From Thermothielavioides terrestris NRRL 8126 (Eukaryota; Ascomycota; Sordariomycetes; Sordariales; Chaetomiaceae), in the NCBI RefSeq assembly GCF_000226115.1, contig NC_016461.1, positions 2,604,001 through 2,668,000 on the forward strand: a stretch of 64,000 bases of DNA, written 5' to 3'. Every line of letters begins with the position of its first letter. Positions within the stretch are counted from its first letter, which is position 1. A program made the translations under genes and the position numbers. The notes under the pieces were generated by a model that worked only from the letters and a program-made list of their open reading frames with translations, searched no databases and was not told the DNA's origin. Positions 42,504 through 54,898 of this stretch are shown here, one piece after another.

Positions 42504-43496
42504 ATGCCACCTCCATTCCCTCGGCCGTCAATATGCGGCCTTCAAAACGCCTTCGCCTCCTGCCGCATCTCGACAACGACGACGACGACAACGAGGAGGG
42601 CAGCCACATCAACGACCCAGACGACAACGGCACACGCAACACCGCTATGGCGAGCATTCAGCACTACCCCCTCAGCAGCCCAATCTTTCGCGGTCCCTCC
42701 CGAATCCCCCAAATTCATCAGCCTCGAGGAGCCGCCGCAGTCGTCTGAGATGAAGCTGCCGCCAGTCAAGGGCCACCTGCCCGTGCCGCGCGACGTGTTC
42801 CCCAAGCGCGAGGGCAACCGCAAGGTCAAACCCGAGTACCTCGAGGCGACGCGGCCCAAGTCGAAGGCCGAGCTGGCCGGGCAGCCGCCGCGGTCCGCCG
42901 AGGAGGCCCGGCACCGGCTGATGGCGGCGGCGCGGCGCAGCGCGCTGGCGTCGGGCCTGCAGGGGCTCTACGTGCGCAAGAAGCAGCGCGAGAAGCGGCG
43001 GCGCGAGGCCGCGGAGGCGAACCGCAAGGCCAACCTGGCGGCGGCGACGGCGCCGGAGCGGCTGGACGAGGTGCTCACGCGGCCGACGGTGCGCGCGGCG
43101 ACGGCGCTGAACACCGCGGTGGTGCCGGACCCGAACCGGTTCGCGGCCGCGGAGGAGGCGCGCGCGCGGCACCAGCAGCGCGAGGAGCTCAAGGCGGAGG
43201 CGCGGCGCGACGCGCTGGCCCAGCTGTACGTGGCCGCGCAGAGCTTCATCGTGGACGAGGCCGAGCTCGAGGCCCGCGTCAACGCCATCTTCACCCCCGA
43301 CTACCACAAGTACGCCGCCGGCGGCCGCGGCGAGAGCATCTGGGACCTGCACGGCGCTCCCATCAGCGTCGCCGAGCTGCGCCAGGAAGCCATGGGCTCG
43401 TCCAACAACCTGACCGAGGCCCAGAGGGCGCCCGTCATCAAGACGACGCATCGGCAGAAGGTGGTGGCAGAGGAGTTGACGGGCGGCAAACTGTGA
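42504..43496 (+). CDS. pet123: Mitochondrial small ribosomal subunit protein mS26 (Pet123)
   Basis: Single exon, 330 aa. The N-terminus (MPPPFPRPSICGLQNAFASC, then repeated Thr, RRAATST, WRAFSTTPSAAQS) is Arg/Ser/Thr-rich without acids, a matrix presequence. The mature part is a long charged helix region, LYVRKKQREKRRREAAEANR onward, followed by a second helix RDALAQLYVAAQSFIVDEAE LEARVNAIF, the conserved C-terminal feature of fungal Pet123/mS26. Pet123 is a yeast small-subunit mitoribosomal protein needed for mitochondrial translation. The ATG at 42504 is chosen; only a TTG could extend it. The gene is divergent from nog2, with MITE-2 directly upstream. Assignment rests on the C-terminal helix and presequence; another coiled-coil mitoribosomal protein is possible. 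Confidence 0.7.
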   Translation: MPPPFPRPSICGLQNAFASCRISTTTTTTTRRAATSTTQTTTAHATPLWRAFSTTPSAAQSFAVPPESPKFISLEEPPQSSEMKLPPVKGHLPVPRDVFPKREGNRKVKPEYLEATRPKSKAELAGQPPRSAEEARHRLMAAARRSALASGLQGLYVRKKQREKRRREAAEANRKANLAAATAPERLDEVLTRPTVRAATALNTAVVPDPNRFAAAEEARARHQQREELKAEARRDALAQLYVAAQSFIVDEAELEARVNAIFTPDYHKYAAGGRGESIWDLHGAPISVAELRQEAMGSSNNLTEAQRAPVIKTTHRQKVVAEELTGGKL

Positions 43497-43977
43497 GGCT
43501 ACTAGTACTCTGGCAGGAAGCTTTGTACGTACGTGGACGTGAGGGAGGATGTGTGGCAGGCCTGCTCGCCTGGGATGCCGTTGTGTATCAACCTGGAACC
43601 CACGAAACGGGGCGGGTTATTATTGTACTGTACAAATAGGACACAAGGGCCACCTGAAGGCTTTCCAGATCTATGCGTTTCAATCAATTCTTTTACATAC
43701 CTAGAGAATGATGTACCGCGTTGGCGCTGTTGCTCATAGGGAAAATCGGCAACTCATGCAAGGTATGAACGCCTTTAAACTCCGCTTCCTCAAGCTGAAA
43801 CCCCTACTTCGCCCAGGAATAGAAACCGATAACAAGAGGCAACACAACAACCGTCTACCTCCCCGGTAGATAGACTCCAGATACAAAAAACTCGCCAATG
43901 AGCACGCGGGCTCCACACCTGAGAGTTATGACTTTCATGAAGCTCATCCTCGCCTCTCCCCTATTTCCTTATATATA
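43497..43977. other. Convergent intergenic region (mS26 / adp1)
   Basis: Presumed 3' untranslated regions. No gene or repeat recognised. Confidence 0.55.
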
Positions 43978-46900
43978 TCACCGCCTCTCCACAAGCAAGA
44001 CATGCATCGCGCCGTAGGCCAGGACGATAAACACGGCGCCGAAGACGCCCAGCTTGGTGATGTCGGGCCACATGGCCTGGTTGTCGAAGCCGAAGGAGCT
44101 CAGGATGGCGGCGCCCGGCACGGTGATGTCGATGCCGATCTTGTGGTCGACCAGGGTCAGCTGCGCGACCTCGTTGACGATGAGTGCCTCGAAGCCGTAG
44201 TGGAAGATGGACAGCCACTGCAGCCAGAGGGCGGACGGCGGGATGGCGTTGTGGTTGAGCAGCAGGCCGGCGAAGAGCAGGCTGAACAGCATGACCAGGC
44301 TGCCGATCAGGTTGGCGACGCCGTGGTCCTTGCAGACGATGCCGATGAAGAGGCAGATGGCCGCCGCCGCGAGGTTGAAGAGCACCAGCACCAGCATGAA
44401 GACGAGGAACTTGTCGACCTCGGCGACGAGGCCCGTCATCGGGTACACGATGGCGCCGAGGAGGATGGGCGGGATGATGCGCAGCGGGACGATGTCGAAG
44501 AGCACCTTGGCTGCGAAGTAGGTGATGGGCGAGTAGTACCCGTTGGCGCGCTCCCGCACAAAGAGCAGGCGCTCCTGGGAGAAGACGGAGAGACTGGTGA
44601 GGGTGCTGAAGCCGAAGAGGGCGAGGATGAAGAAGAAGAGACCGAGCCGGTTTTGGAACCCGGCAATGTCCATGCTCAGGCCGTAGAAGAGGTAGCCGGC
44701 AAAGACGGCGAGGAGGATGGCGATGGCGTAGTGCGTGAGCATCAGCATCGGGTTCCGGTACAGGTTGCGCCACGTCCGCTGCGAGAGAAGGGCGAACTGC
44801 CGCCAGTAACCGATCCGAGCGTATCCCCTCCCCATCGCGCCAATGTTGATGTTGCCGTCGCCTACGTTCCCGTTGGCGTTCTGACCGTTGCTGTTGGCCG
44901 CTGCCGTCACTGCCTGCTGGATCTCGTCGTGCGTGTTGCCGGCAATGTCGGATTGGATGTAGGACGCCACCAGAATGTCGAGATCGGTTCCGGTGCGCGC
45001 AGGAGGCGGTAAGTCGTCGTGTTCGTCTCCGGCGGACAATGTCGTAATGCGTGGAGTCTGTCTCTGGAGCTTGTAGGCCCCAACCTCGTCACCGGCGTCC
45101 GAGGAAGCGGCTGTGTCGACGGTGTGTCTGCGCCGGGTGTAGAGCTCCCGTTCCTGCCTGAGCCGCACCGAGTCGCGCCGCTTTCTCTTGGGACGCGACG
45201 AGGAGGCCTCAACCGTGCTGTTATCGTCACCGACGCTGGTGCCAGAGATGCTGGCAACCGACTTGACTGCCCTGGTGCTGCTAGGACCGACGCTGGCCAC
45301 GTCTTCCGCGACAGTCCCATCGTCGAAGGACGCGGTGGAGCCGGCATGCATCGTCAGATCGACAAGATAGTCGGCAATGTTGAAACCAGGAGGGCAGCTG
45401 TAGCCGATGCGGTCAAAGTAGTCCTGGCACTGGTGCAACGGTCCGGAATAAACCGTCTTGCCCTGGGCCAAGAGGATCAGGCGGTCGAAGAGGGCGACAA
45501 TGTTGGATCGCGGCTGATGGATCGTGAAGATGACGGTCCGCTTGTAGGTCTTGGCCAGCGTTACCAGGCACTCGATGACGTTGTAGGCATTGTAGGCGTC
45601 GAGGCCGCTTGTGGGCTCGTCGAGGAAGAGAATGGATGGGCTCGTGACCAGCTCGCAAGCGATGCTGACACGACGCTTTTCTCCCCCGGAAATGCCGCGA
45701 CCTTTGCCCTCTTCAGACCCAATCAAGGAGTCTCGGATGTGGTAGATACCCAGCTGCTTCTCGACTTCGAGGACTCTCTGCTCCTTTGCTGCCCGCGTCA
45801 TGTCCTTGGGAAGACGAAGCAAGGCGCTCGTAAGGATTGTCTCGTGAACCGTCAATGTAGGAAGCATCGTGTCCTCCTGATCGACGAAGCCGGTGGCGTG
45901 CTTGTAGTCAGCATCGCTGACCTTCTCACCGTTGACGAAGAATTCGCCCGAGACATGGCCGCGCTTGTTCTTGCGAGCGAGAATATCGAGGAATGTTGTC
46001 TTGCCAGCGCCGGAGGCTCCCATAATGGCGGTGAGTTCGCCAGGATGCGCCATGCCCTGTATGCCCGAGAGAATATCCTTGCCGTTGAGGTTGTAAGAGA
46101 CGTTCCGGAAGTAGAGGGACGCCGGCTTGTGGTCAGTCATGAGCTTGATGGCTTCGTCATCCGAGTCGTCCAGATGGATCGGCCCGTACTTGAACTGTCT
46201 CCTGGACAGGTACCACGTCCCCAGGATAACCGCAACCAGGAAGAGTGCGCTCGCAGCAATGGCGCCAGCGATGAGCGGCGTGTTAATCTTGGGCACTTGG
46301 GGCGCGTATCCGGGCACCTCGGTATGGTACAAACACTCTCCAGCGGTGCACGTGAGGAGGATGCTCGCGTCGCCAAATGTGTCGCTGATCAGGTTGTTCA
46401 TCTCTGGTTCCTCGAACGCGCACTTCTTTGGCTCTCCGGGTCGCTGGGTGCACTGGAACGTGGCGGGCCCTCGGATCATCTCGACGAGGAAGTCGCTAAT
46501 ATCGACAGAGCCATTTTCGCCGCAGAGCATGCGGTCGGGGATGCACTCGCAGCGGATCTTGCCGCATCTGTAGGACGTCGAGTTCTTTCCCCCGGACAGG
46601 TCGATGTCGGCGCTGGATTCGCATTCAGTCAGGTGGCACATGAACGACTCTCGTTCATCAACCCAGACTGCGAGCCGTCAGCAGGGGAAACAGGGAGAGG
46701 AGCGGTTCTTGGCTCACATTGGAAATCGCACTCCCCAGATTCCTTGTTGCAAGTGAACGTGACCTGGGGCACTTGGGCGCCCAAGATGTCCCGGATCGCC
46801 TTGTTCGTGACATCGCACATCTGGTAGTTTTGCTTCACCACCTCGCCACCCGTGTAGCAGACGCCGCCATCTCCCGTCTCAGTCATCAGAGCATCGCATG

Positions 46901-47444
46901 CGCGGTCGCTCGTGCACACATTGCAGTTGATGCCCGTCCATCCCTCGTCGCATTCGCATGATTTCCCCTGCCGCACCGGGCGGCGGTCTGGGCCTCGAGC
47001 CAGGGATCCGCAAACTGAAGCACGATGGTAAGCCAGAAATCCTGACGCGGCGGGAGAAGGGGGGAAAGAGGGGGAGGGTGGAACGCACGAGGCTCTGAGC
47101 AGTTGTCGCCGCCGAAGCCCGCAGGGCAGTTGCATTTCCCGTTGTATTCGCTGCAAGGGGCGTATTGCGCACACGAGTATATCGGGAGATTGCAGTTGAA
47201 GCTGGTAGGTAACCACAACGCATCAGCATCCTGTCTAAGGGCTGCCGGGGAAGTAGATGTCGTTGACGTCATACCATGGTGGGCATTCCTTGGGCGGCGG
47301 GCAGTCTTTTGACGGGCCTTCCATCAGGGCAAGCTGCGCTCGTATCATGTCGGCCGACGAGTAGTTGGTGTAGGCGGAGGAGACGCCTGCCAGCGACAGC
47401 GACAGCGCCGCGAAGGCGACAGCTCGGCGGAGTCTGGGCGCCAT
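43978..47444 (-). CDS. adp1: ABC transporter of the ADP1 type (ABCG half-transporter with EGF-like ectodomain)
   Basis: Four exons: 47275-47444, 47089-47201, 46718-47014, 43978-46667; 1089 aa, close to yeast Adp1. A signal peptide ([20 protein letters not shown]) leads to a Cys-rich ectodomain: [17 protein letters not shown] (formed by splicing), [19 protein letters not shown] and [16 protein letters not shown] are EGF-like. A first membrane helix (about 325-346) precedes the nucleotide-binding domain: Walker [10 protein letters not shown] (about 410-418), signature ISGGEKRR, Walker [13 protein letters not shown]. After a Ser/Arg-rich linker come six C-terminal helices. This order is that of the ABCG-like Adp1 group; the substrate is not known, and an endoplasmic reticulum or vacuolar membrane location is likely by analogy. 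Four exact splice junctions preserve conserved cysteines, which supports the model. Confidence 0.92.
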
Positions 47445-48450
47445 GATGGCGGACAGCGGATCGCGGTGAGACCTTATGGAAAGGCCTTGCGGATACTGCG
47501 GTACCTGAGTGAGATAGTCCGTGTTCCGGTTGGGAGTTGCAGATGTGGTTGCGCAGCTAGGAGCTCCGGCCGGCTGCGAGCAAGGCAAACCCCGCGCTCA
47601 ACAAGCTGACGGCCCTGGGAACGGCGTCCCGAGCTCCGATCGTTGGAGCGAAAGGCACGCCACAGCTCGCCGCAAATTCGAAACCGATGCAACCGACAAG
47701 CGGCGCTTTGAGGAGCTTGATTCCTCTGAACTAGTGTTCGGAATACGTAAACAAATGCAATAACAGAGGACGACAGAACGACTAGGCGCAGGACGGTCGC
47801 CCGGCCGAGGTTGACAGCGCAGAGCTGCGTTGCGCTCGGCTTGGCCCCGGGGCCCGATGATGTCGCTGTGGAGTCACGGAGCACTGGCCCCATTGCTCAG
47901 ATGATCAGGGGCGCGAGGGACGTGGCTGGGGAGTTGGGTGGATGGACCGCTGTGGTTGGCTACATCCCCGAGGCGGGGCGTGCAAGGCATGGGTGTTATA
48001 CTAACTGGAACTAACGTTATCGCTGAAGGCTCCCAGCGATAAAGAACTTCAACTTGAACCCCTCCCAAACAGCAGAGCGATGCTGCCGGCCGGGAGCTCT
48101 TGAGCAATGTGCAGAACCGAACGTAGCCGAGCTTTCTACTTGGGAAACACCAGCCAGTCTTTCGGCTGGAGACGGAGCACCTCAAAACCGGCTCTCGAGA
48201 ACGATGGATTCCCGGCATCCATCGGAACCGTCATGTTGGCCGAAGGGCGTACATGAACGGAGAACCTACGGAGTGGCCCCGCCTCCAGGAACTAGTGGAC
48301 TCCGGTGTGTATAAAGAGTGGATGAAGATGCGAGACCACCGAGCCGGGCAGACGTCCGTTTCCAAGACACCCGAATAGCTAACAACCGCGGGGAACTGTG
48401 TTGTCTTTTTGCACTGATCCTTGACCCCCTCACGACCACCACGCGCCAAG
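47445..48450. other. Bidirectional promoter region, adp1 / aminotransferase
   Basis: 1.0 kb between divergent start codons. Carries one TATA-like motif facing the aminotransferase (separate entry). No gene seen. Confidence 0.5.
48310..48315 (+). promoter_or_regulatory. TATA-like box upstream of the aminotransferase
   Basis: TATAAA in the context GTGTATAAAGAGTGG, about 135 bp before the start codon at 48451. Position fits a fungal core promoter with a 5' leader of roughly 100 nt; not proven. Confidence 0.4.
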
Positions 48451-49699
48451 ATGGTCAAGATCGAGCCGTTCGAGATCGAGCAGTGGATGGACCGGTTGGA
48501 AGGCACGCCGGGCGTCCTCAACATCTCCGAGACCTGTGCGGCCTCCGTCTCCCATGACGACCTGGTGCGCTTTTGCGAAGACAAGAACGCGCCAAGCCCC
48601 CTCAGCCTCTCCAAGAAGCTGACCTACGGCGCGATCCGCGGCTCCGAGGCGCTTCGCCAGCGCGTTACCGCTCTCCTTGACCGGGCTTCCGACGCCGAGC
48701 CTCTGCCGGCCGAGAACGTCATCATCACCCAGGGCGCCATCGCCGCCAACTTCCTGCTTTTCTACACTCTGGTGGGACCCGGCGACCATGTCATCTGCGT
48801 GTATCCTACCTATCAGCAGCTGTATTCCGTCTCGGAGAGCCTCGGGGCCGAAGTGTCCTTGTGGAAGCTGAAGGCGGAGAACGGCTATGTGCCCGACGTG
48901 GGTGAGCTTGCGGGGCTGGTGAGGGCGAATACGAAGGTAGGCCGCCACACTCATCCAGTCGGGATTGGGGCCGCTCCGTTGACGTGACTAGATGATCGTC
49001 ATCAACAACCCAAACAATCCCACGGGTAGCACCATACCCAAGGCGGTGCTGGAAGAGATCGTTGCCTTTGCTAAACAAAGGGGGATTATCGTCTTCTCGG
49101 ACGAGGTCTACAGCCCCCTCTACCACTCGCTCCCGGCCGGACAGCAAGCCCCGCCGTCTGTCCTCACCCTCGGGTACGAGAAGACAGTGGCCACGGGCTC
49201 GATGTCGAAGGCGTTCGCGCTGGCCGGCATCCGGATCGGCTGGATCGCCTCCCGGGACCGGGCCATCATCGACGCCGTGGCGGCGGCCCGCGACTATACC
49301 ACCATCAGCGTGTCGCAGCTGGACGACCAGGTTGCCAGCTATGCGCTGTCCGAGCCAGTCGTGCGGCCGCTGCTGGAGAGGAACACAGCGCTTGCCCGGA
49401 GCAATCTCGCGCTGCTGAGCGCCTTCGTGGAGAAGCACGCCTCGGTGTGCTCCTGGGTGAAGCCGACCGCGGGGACGACTGCGCTGGTGCAGTTCAGGAA
49501 GAACGGGGTGCCCGTCGACGACCCCAGCTTCGTGCTGGACTTGCTCGACAAGACAAAGGTGCTGTTCATGCCGGCTAGCCCTTGCTTTGGACGTGGGGTG
49601 GACTTTAAGGGGTCCGTTCGGCTGGGGTATGTGTGTGAGACCGGGGTGCTGGTGGAGGGTTTGGAGAGGTTGGGGCGGTACATTGAAGAGCACTTTTGA
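48451..49699 (+). CDS. PLP-dependent class I/II aminotransferase
   Basis: Two exons, 48451-48936 and 48992-49699, 55-bp intron; 397 aa, normal for fold-type I. Landmarks: LTYGAIRGSEALRQRV (N-terminal substrate loop), ENVIITQGAIAANFLLFYTL (PLP phosphate region), VYPTYQQLY, MIVINNPNNPTG, IIVFSDEVYSPL (Asp contacting the pyridine nitrogen) and TGSMSKAFALAGIRIGW with K235 as the Schiff-base lysine. All catalytic residues are present. The subgroup resembles the 'capreomycidine synthase-like' or general aspartate/aromatic-type fungal aminotransferases; the substrate cannot be set from sequence. No targeting signal is seen, so it is probably cytosolic. It is a lone gene next to the ABC transporter, with no biosynthetic cluster around it. 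Confidence 0.87.
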
Positions 49700-50783
49700 G
49701 AGCAACCGCGGCAGAAAGCAGCAAGCATTTCAATTCTCCTCCTATCTCACCGCCATCATACGCTTGTCACGCCCTTCTCAGTGGCGCCAATGGAAGTTTG
49801 GCAAAACTGGCCTTTATTTTTATTTTTTTTTTCCCCCTTTCCCGCCCGTTATGAGCGATCACGGGCATGACGGTCAGGGCGGCACCGCGCTCTGCGACAC
49901 ACTCTCGAACGGCCGATCGCTGCTTGGGCAGTGGTTGCTTCAGCCGCCGATGTTGGTGAGCGGGTTTCGAGTCGCGCACTGTTTCAGCGTCGGTTCATCC
50001 TCTTCCCCGGAAGTGCCAAGACCCCACAGCCTTTTGGTCCAGGCTCCACCACACGTTGCGCCAAGCCGAGAAGAGCTTAGCCTGCGGCTGGCGTTGCCAA
50101 CATGACGAATGTCAGACATGACGCCGCCTGCATCCGGCAGCCGCCGGCAAGGGGACTTCCCGAAGCATGGCGGCTTTTTCCTTCTTTCACCAGTGGCCTT
50201 TCACCAGTGGCGATGAGGACGCGCATGCATGGGACCCGCAGGCCGCCTCATCAGACCTCGCTCGTTTCAACGGCTTTGCAGCGAAAAAGACACTGGCATT
50301 TTTCTCGACCATGTATACGTACGCATTAGTAACTCATGTATTAAAACACGGCCATTTGCCATTTCTCTCTTTTAAGCCCCCAAGTCGCCAAGAATCTGTG
50401 CGGGTCTGTGCCGAGCCATCTTGTATTTTGCTCCGGTCCGTCCCTCCTTCCTCTCCTGTTTCGCCACTCAGGGGCTTCTACTGCCTCCTGTTGGTCTGCC
50501 TAAACCTTCGTTGCGCAACGCACTGCCCTTCTTACTCAGCCTCAACAACTCTTGGCTTGTGACGCCTTTGATTGCCCTTCTCTTGGCGGGCCTTGGCGGC
50601 TGTGCTGCTTCCTATTCGACCTGCAGACCCGTGATCCTCCATCCGCCGGACGGTTGAGTCGGAATCCATCTATACCTACCTCCCTACTGGGCACAAATAC
50701 CTACTTTCTGCCTCCAACTCTTTCTTCCCATTCCACCTTCCCAAAAACCTGGTTCTCCCGACGACTCCCACTCTGCCTCCACG
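49700..50783. other. Intergenic region with AT- and pyrimidine-rich tracts
   Basis: A T-rich stretch (about 49815-49835) follows the aminotransferase. Pyrimidine-rich sequence at 50690-50780 just before the yapsin start is typical of filamentous-fungal core promoters. No gene recognised. Confidence 0.5.
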
Positions 50784-52428
50784 ATGAAAGGCCACAGCGC
50801 GGCAGCGCTCGGCGCTCTCCTCGTTGGCGTGGTGCACCCAGTTGCCGCCAATGGCGTCGTTCAGTGGGATATTCGGAGATCACAGCGCTCGCAGGAGTTC
50901 ACGAAGCTAAGGAGACGAGGCTCCACCTTCAACGAGGTCATCTCAAACGACGAAGCAAGAGGCGGGTACTTCGCCACCTGCCAGATAGGGACGCCGGGAC
51001 AGAACTTGACGTTGCAGCTGGACACGGGGAGCAGCGACATCTGGGTGCCGGATTCCAAAGCCTCGGTATGCCGGAAGTTTGGTAACTCAGGGGGTTGCAA
51101 CCTGGGAGCCTGTATGGCTGTCCTCTGAAACGAGATCACGGCTTGACTCTTTTGCTGACCCCGTCTCGTTTAGTCGATTCGGCGCAGTCGAGCTCCTTTG
51201 AGGTCGTTGGAAAGGGCGAGTTTGACATCAGCTACGTGGATGGGAGCTCGTCCAAGGGCGACTACTTCACCGACGTCTTCTCCATTGGTGGTGCGACGCT
51301 GCAGAACATGACGATGGGGTTGGGACTCGAGACGGATATCTCGTACGGACTGGTCGGCGTCGGCTATGCCGTCAACGAAGCCATCGTCGGAAGTAGCCAG
51401 TCGGTCTCGTCGGCTTATCCGAATTTGCCCGTCAACATGGTCAACGAGGGCCTGATCAATACGGTGGCTTACAGCTTGTGGCTGAACGATCTTGGTAAGT
51501 TTCCGTTGGAACTGTACCCTAACGTTGTTTTTTTAAGGCTGACGACCTTGCAGATGCGAGTTCTGGCAGCATTCTCTTTGGTGGGATCGACACGAAAAAG
51601 TACAAGGGCGACCTCACGAGGATCCAAATTTACCCAGCCACGCAAGACATCTTTACGTCGTTCAAGGTCGCCTTGACGTCCTTGGAAGCCATCAGCCCCA
51701 GCGGCCAAGACACGCTCACGTCCACGGCGTTCCCCATTGCCGTTGTGCTGGACTCTGGGACGACGCTGTCCTACCTGCCCACGGACTTGGCCATGCAGAT
51801 ATGGAAGGAGGCTGGCGCCGAGTATTCTGCACATTACGGAACAGCGATTATCCCCTGCAGCATGCAGAACAGCCAGGGCTACTTCTCCTTCGGCTTTGCC
51901 GGGCCGGGCGGTCCGCGCATCAACGTCACCATGGACGAGCTCGTGCTCGATGTGTCCACTGACGGAGGGCCGCAGTTCACCTCGGGCCAGTACAAAGGGG
52001 AGACGATATGCGAGTTCGGCATCCAGAACATCAGCTCGTCCCCGTACCTGCTCGGCGACACGTTCCTGCGGTCGGCCTACGTGGTCTATGACCTGGTCAA
52101 CAACGAGGTCGGCATCGCCCAGACCGACTTCAACTCGACCGAGAGCAACGTCGTGGCCTTCGCCAGCATGAGCGCCACCATCCCGTCGGCAACTGTGGCG
52201 CCCAGCCAAGCCGAGGTCACGAACCGCCCGACCGTCACGGTCCCCGCGTACGCGGCTAGCAAGGGCTTTACAGACCTCTCTGCCTCCGGTACCGCCGCTA
52301 GTACCTCGGCTGAGCAGAACGCAGCGACGCCGACGCCTAGCAGGGCTAGCACGGGCCAGATGCTGGTTGTGAGTCTCACGATGCTGCTGACGGCGGTCGG
52401 GTCGGGCTTGTTCGTCGCCATACTCTGA
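50784..52428 (+). CDS. GPI-anchored yapsin/candidapepsin-type aspartic protease
   Basis: Three exons, 50784-51111, 51174-51494, 51554-52428; 507 aa. Signal peptide MKGHSAAALGALLVGVVHPV, a short propeptide with basic KLRRRG, then the pepsin fold: LQLDTGSSDIWVPD (first catalytic Asp, D80) and VVLDSGTTLSYLP (second, about D283), with the flap region ISYVDGSSSKGDYFTD between. YLLGDTFLRSAYVVYDL is the conserved C-terminal pepsin block. The tail is Ser/Thr/Ala-rich, ending in a hydrophobic MLVVSLTMLLTAVGSGLFVA, the pattern of a GPI-anchor signal. Known relatives (yapsins, OpsB, SAP-like proteases) act at the plasma membrane or wall on basic sites. Both catalytic aspartates are intact. Confidence 0.9.
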
Positions 52429-52450
52429 GTCGAGAGAGACACAAAGTTGA

Positions 52451-52499
52451 CCTTTCTTTTTCTTTTTCTTTTCTTTTTTTTTTCTTTTTTTTTTTTCTT
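52451..52499. repeat. Polypyrimidine (T-rich) tract
   Basis: About 49 bp of only T and C on the plus strand, 22 bp after the yapsin stop codon. Low-complexity sequence in the 3' untranslated region; likely length-variable. Confidence 0.85.
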
Positions 52500-53034
52500 G
52501 CGAGTTGTATTATGGGGATCTAGACATGCGTAGGCGGCGGCCTCGTCGCTGATTATACAGCGGGCGCTGGGTTTTGAGGTTTCAGGATCTGTATTCCGTA
52601 CTAAGCGCTTTACAGTTGGGGGCAAGGCAAGGGAAGTCAGACAAGTTACGTAGGCAAGATTCATTGTTTATAGGGTCACAATGGGTCATATTTTGCAACG
52701 GGATATTCCTACCGGTATATTCGCTTTTGCATCAAGGTGCCAAGTGCCAGCGATGTGGATGAATGACTGTTTGCCCTGTCCGGGCGATGCCGCGTTACAC
52801 CCGTACACTAACGTTACCGAGTTAGTGGCGCGCGCCTGGATAGCACGGCCGATTCCGCGGTGCCAAGTCCCGGGCTGCGGTGGCTCCACTCAAAAAATTC
52901 GCGAGTTGGGGTGCCGAGAAGCACTCGGCTCACTTATTCGCACCACGCCGAGTTGTTCGGATGGTTCCCCAAGCCGGAGCCGTCCTCGTTCCGCCAGTCA
53001 TTCCTTTATTCGGCCGCCGTCTTTTGTTGCGAAG
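52500..53034. other. Intergenic region, yapsin / mef1
   Basis: No supported gene; holds the mef1 promoter. Confidence 0.5.
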
Positions 53035-54856
53035 ATGCGGGTGATACGGGCTGCGACTGCTCTCAGCAGCGGCTGCGCTGCCGGCTCCAGACAAGCAGCA
53101 GTCCGCTATGCTGGCCTCGCATGCCGCGCCGCGGTCAGCGCGCCGTCGCCGCAGTGCTACTACAACTTCCGGCTCAGCGGTCTCCGCCACTTCAGCAGGA
53201 GCCCCGTCTCCCGCGCCATGAGCGCCGCCGAGGCTGCGTATGCTCACCCGAACCCTTCCCTGCGCCAATTGGGCCGTGCCGTGCCATGAGAACCGCAGCT
53301 GACCCGATGCCAATCCAGGTTGAAGCAGGCCAAGGAGCTCGCCGCCGCGAACATGACCCCCGAAGCCGCCGCCGCACGCATGACGCCCGAAGAGGCCAAG
53401 AGGTTGTCGAGGGTCCGGAATATTGGCATTGCAGTATGTGCTATGTTGTAACCTAGGAAATCGGCGGCGAAGGCTCGGGATGAGGCGGGGGGTTGCGGGT
53501 GTGCGGGTGCGCAGAGACAGATGCTGAGCAGCTCGGCAGGCACATATCGACAGCGGCAAGACCACCGTCACCGAGCGCATTCTCTTCTACACCGGCCGCG
53601 TCAAGGCTATCCATGAGGTCAGGGGCCGCGATGGCGTCGGCGCCAAGATGGACTCCATGGAGCTTGAGAGGGAACGAGGCATCACCATCCAGTCTGCGGC
53701 CACCTTCGCCGATTGGAAAAAGGTGGAGAACGGCAAGGAGGAGACGTACCACATCAACCTGATCGACACCCCCGGCCACATCGACTTTACTATCGAGGTC
53801 GAGCGCGCCATGAGAGTGCTGGACGGCGCCGTCATGGTTCTCTGTGCTGTGAGCGGCGTGCAGAGTCAGACCATCACCGTCGACCGGCAGATGAAGCGCT
53901 ACAACGTCCCGCGCATCAGCTTCGTCAACAAGATGGACCGCATGGGTGCGAACCCCTTCAAGGCGGTCGAGATGATCAACTCCAAGCTCAAGTTGCCCGC
54001 CGCGGCCGTCCAGATCCCCATCGGCACCGAGAAGGAATTCGAGGGCGTGGTCGACCTGATCCACATGAGGGCCATCCGCAACGACGGCCACCGCGGTATC
54101 AACGTGAAGGTCTCGAACCAGGTGCCCGAAGAGCTCAGGGAGCTGGCCGAGCAGAAGAGGCAGGAGCTGATCGAGAAGCTGGCCGACGTCGATGACGAGA
54201 TCGCCGAGATGTTCCTCGAGGAGAAGACGCCGACGCCGGAGCAGATCAAGGCCGCCATCCGCCGGGCGACCATCGCGCTCAAGTTCACCCCCGTGCTCAT
54301 GGGCTCTGCCCTTGCCGACAAGTCGATCCAGCCCATGCTGGACGCCGTGTGCGACTACCTCCCGAACCCGAACGACGTCGACAACACGGCGCTCGACCGC
54401 TCCAAGGGCGAGCAGCCGGTCAAGCTTCTGCCCTACAACTCCCTGCCGTTCGTCGGCCTCGCCTTCAAGCTCGAGGAGAACCCCTACGGCCAGCTCACCT
54501 ACATGCGCGTGTACCAGGGCTCCCTCAAGAAGGGCCAGTACCTTTACAACTCGCGCACCGATAAGAAGGTCCGCATCCCCCGCATCGTGCGCATGCACTC
54601 GAACGAGATGGAGGATGTGTCCGAGATCGGCGCCGGCGAGATCTGCGCCGTATTCGGCGTCGAGTGCGCCTCCGGCGACACCTTCACCGACGGCCGGCTG
54701 CCCTACGGCATGAGCTCCATGTTTGTGCCGGACGCGGTCATGTCGCTCAGCATCAAGCCCAAGCGCAGCAGCGACGCGGACGCCTTCAGCAAGGCCATGA
54801 ACCGCTTCATGCGTGAGGACCCCACCTTCCGGCTGCACGTCGACGAGGAGTCGGAG

Positions 54857-54898
<42 letters not shown>

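Noticed and set aside
45019..46827. 602-codon plus-strand frame
   Set aside because: Antisense to the adp1 nucleotide-binding domain exon; composition follows the shadow of that gene.
48451..52428. Secondary-metabolite cluster around the aminotransferase and ABC transporter
   Set aside because: No synthase, synthetase, tailoring enzymes or pathway regulator nearby; neighbours are housekeeping genes.
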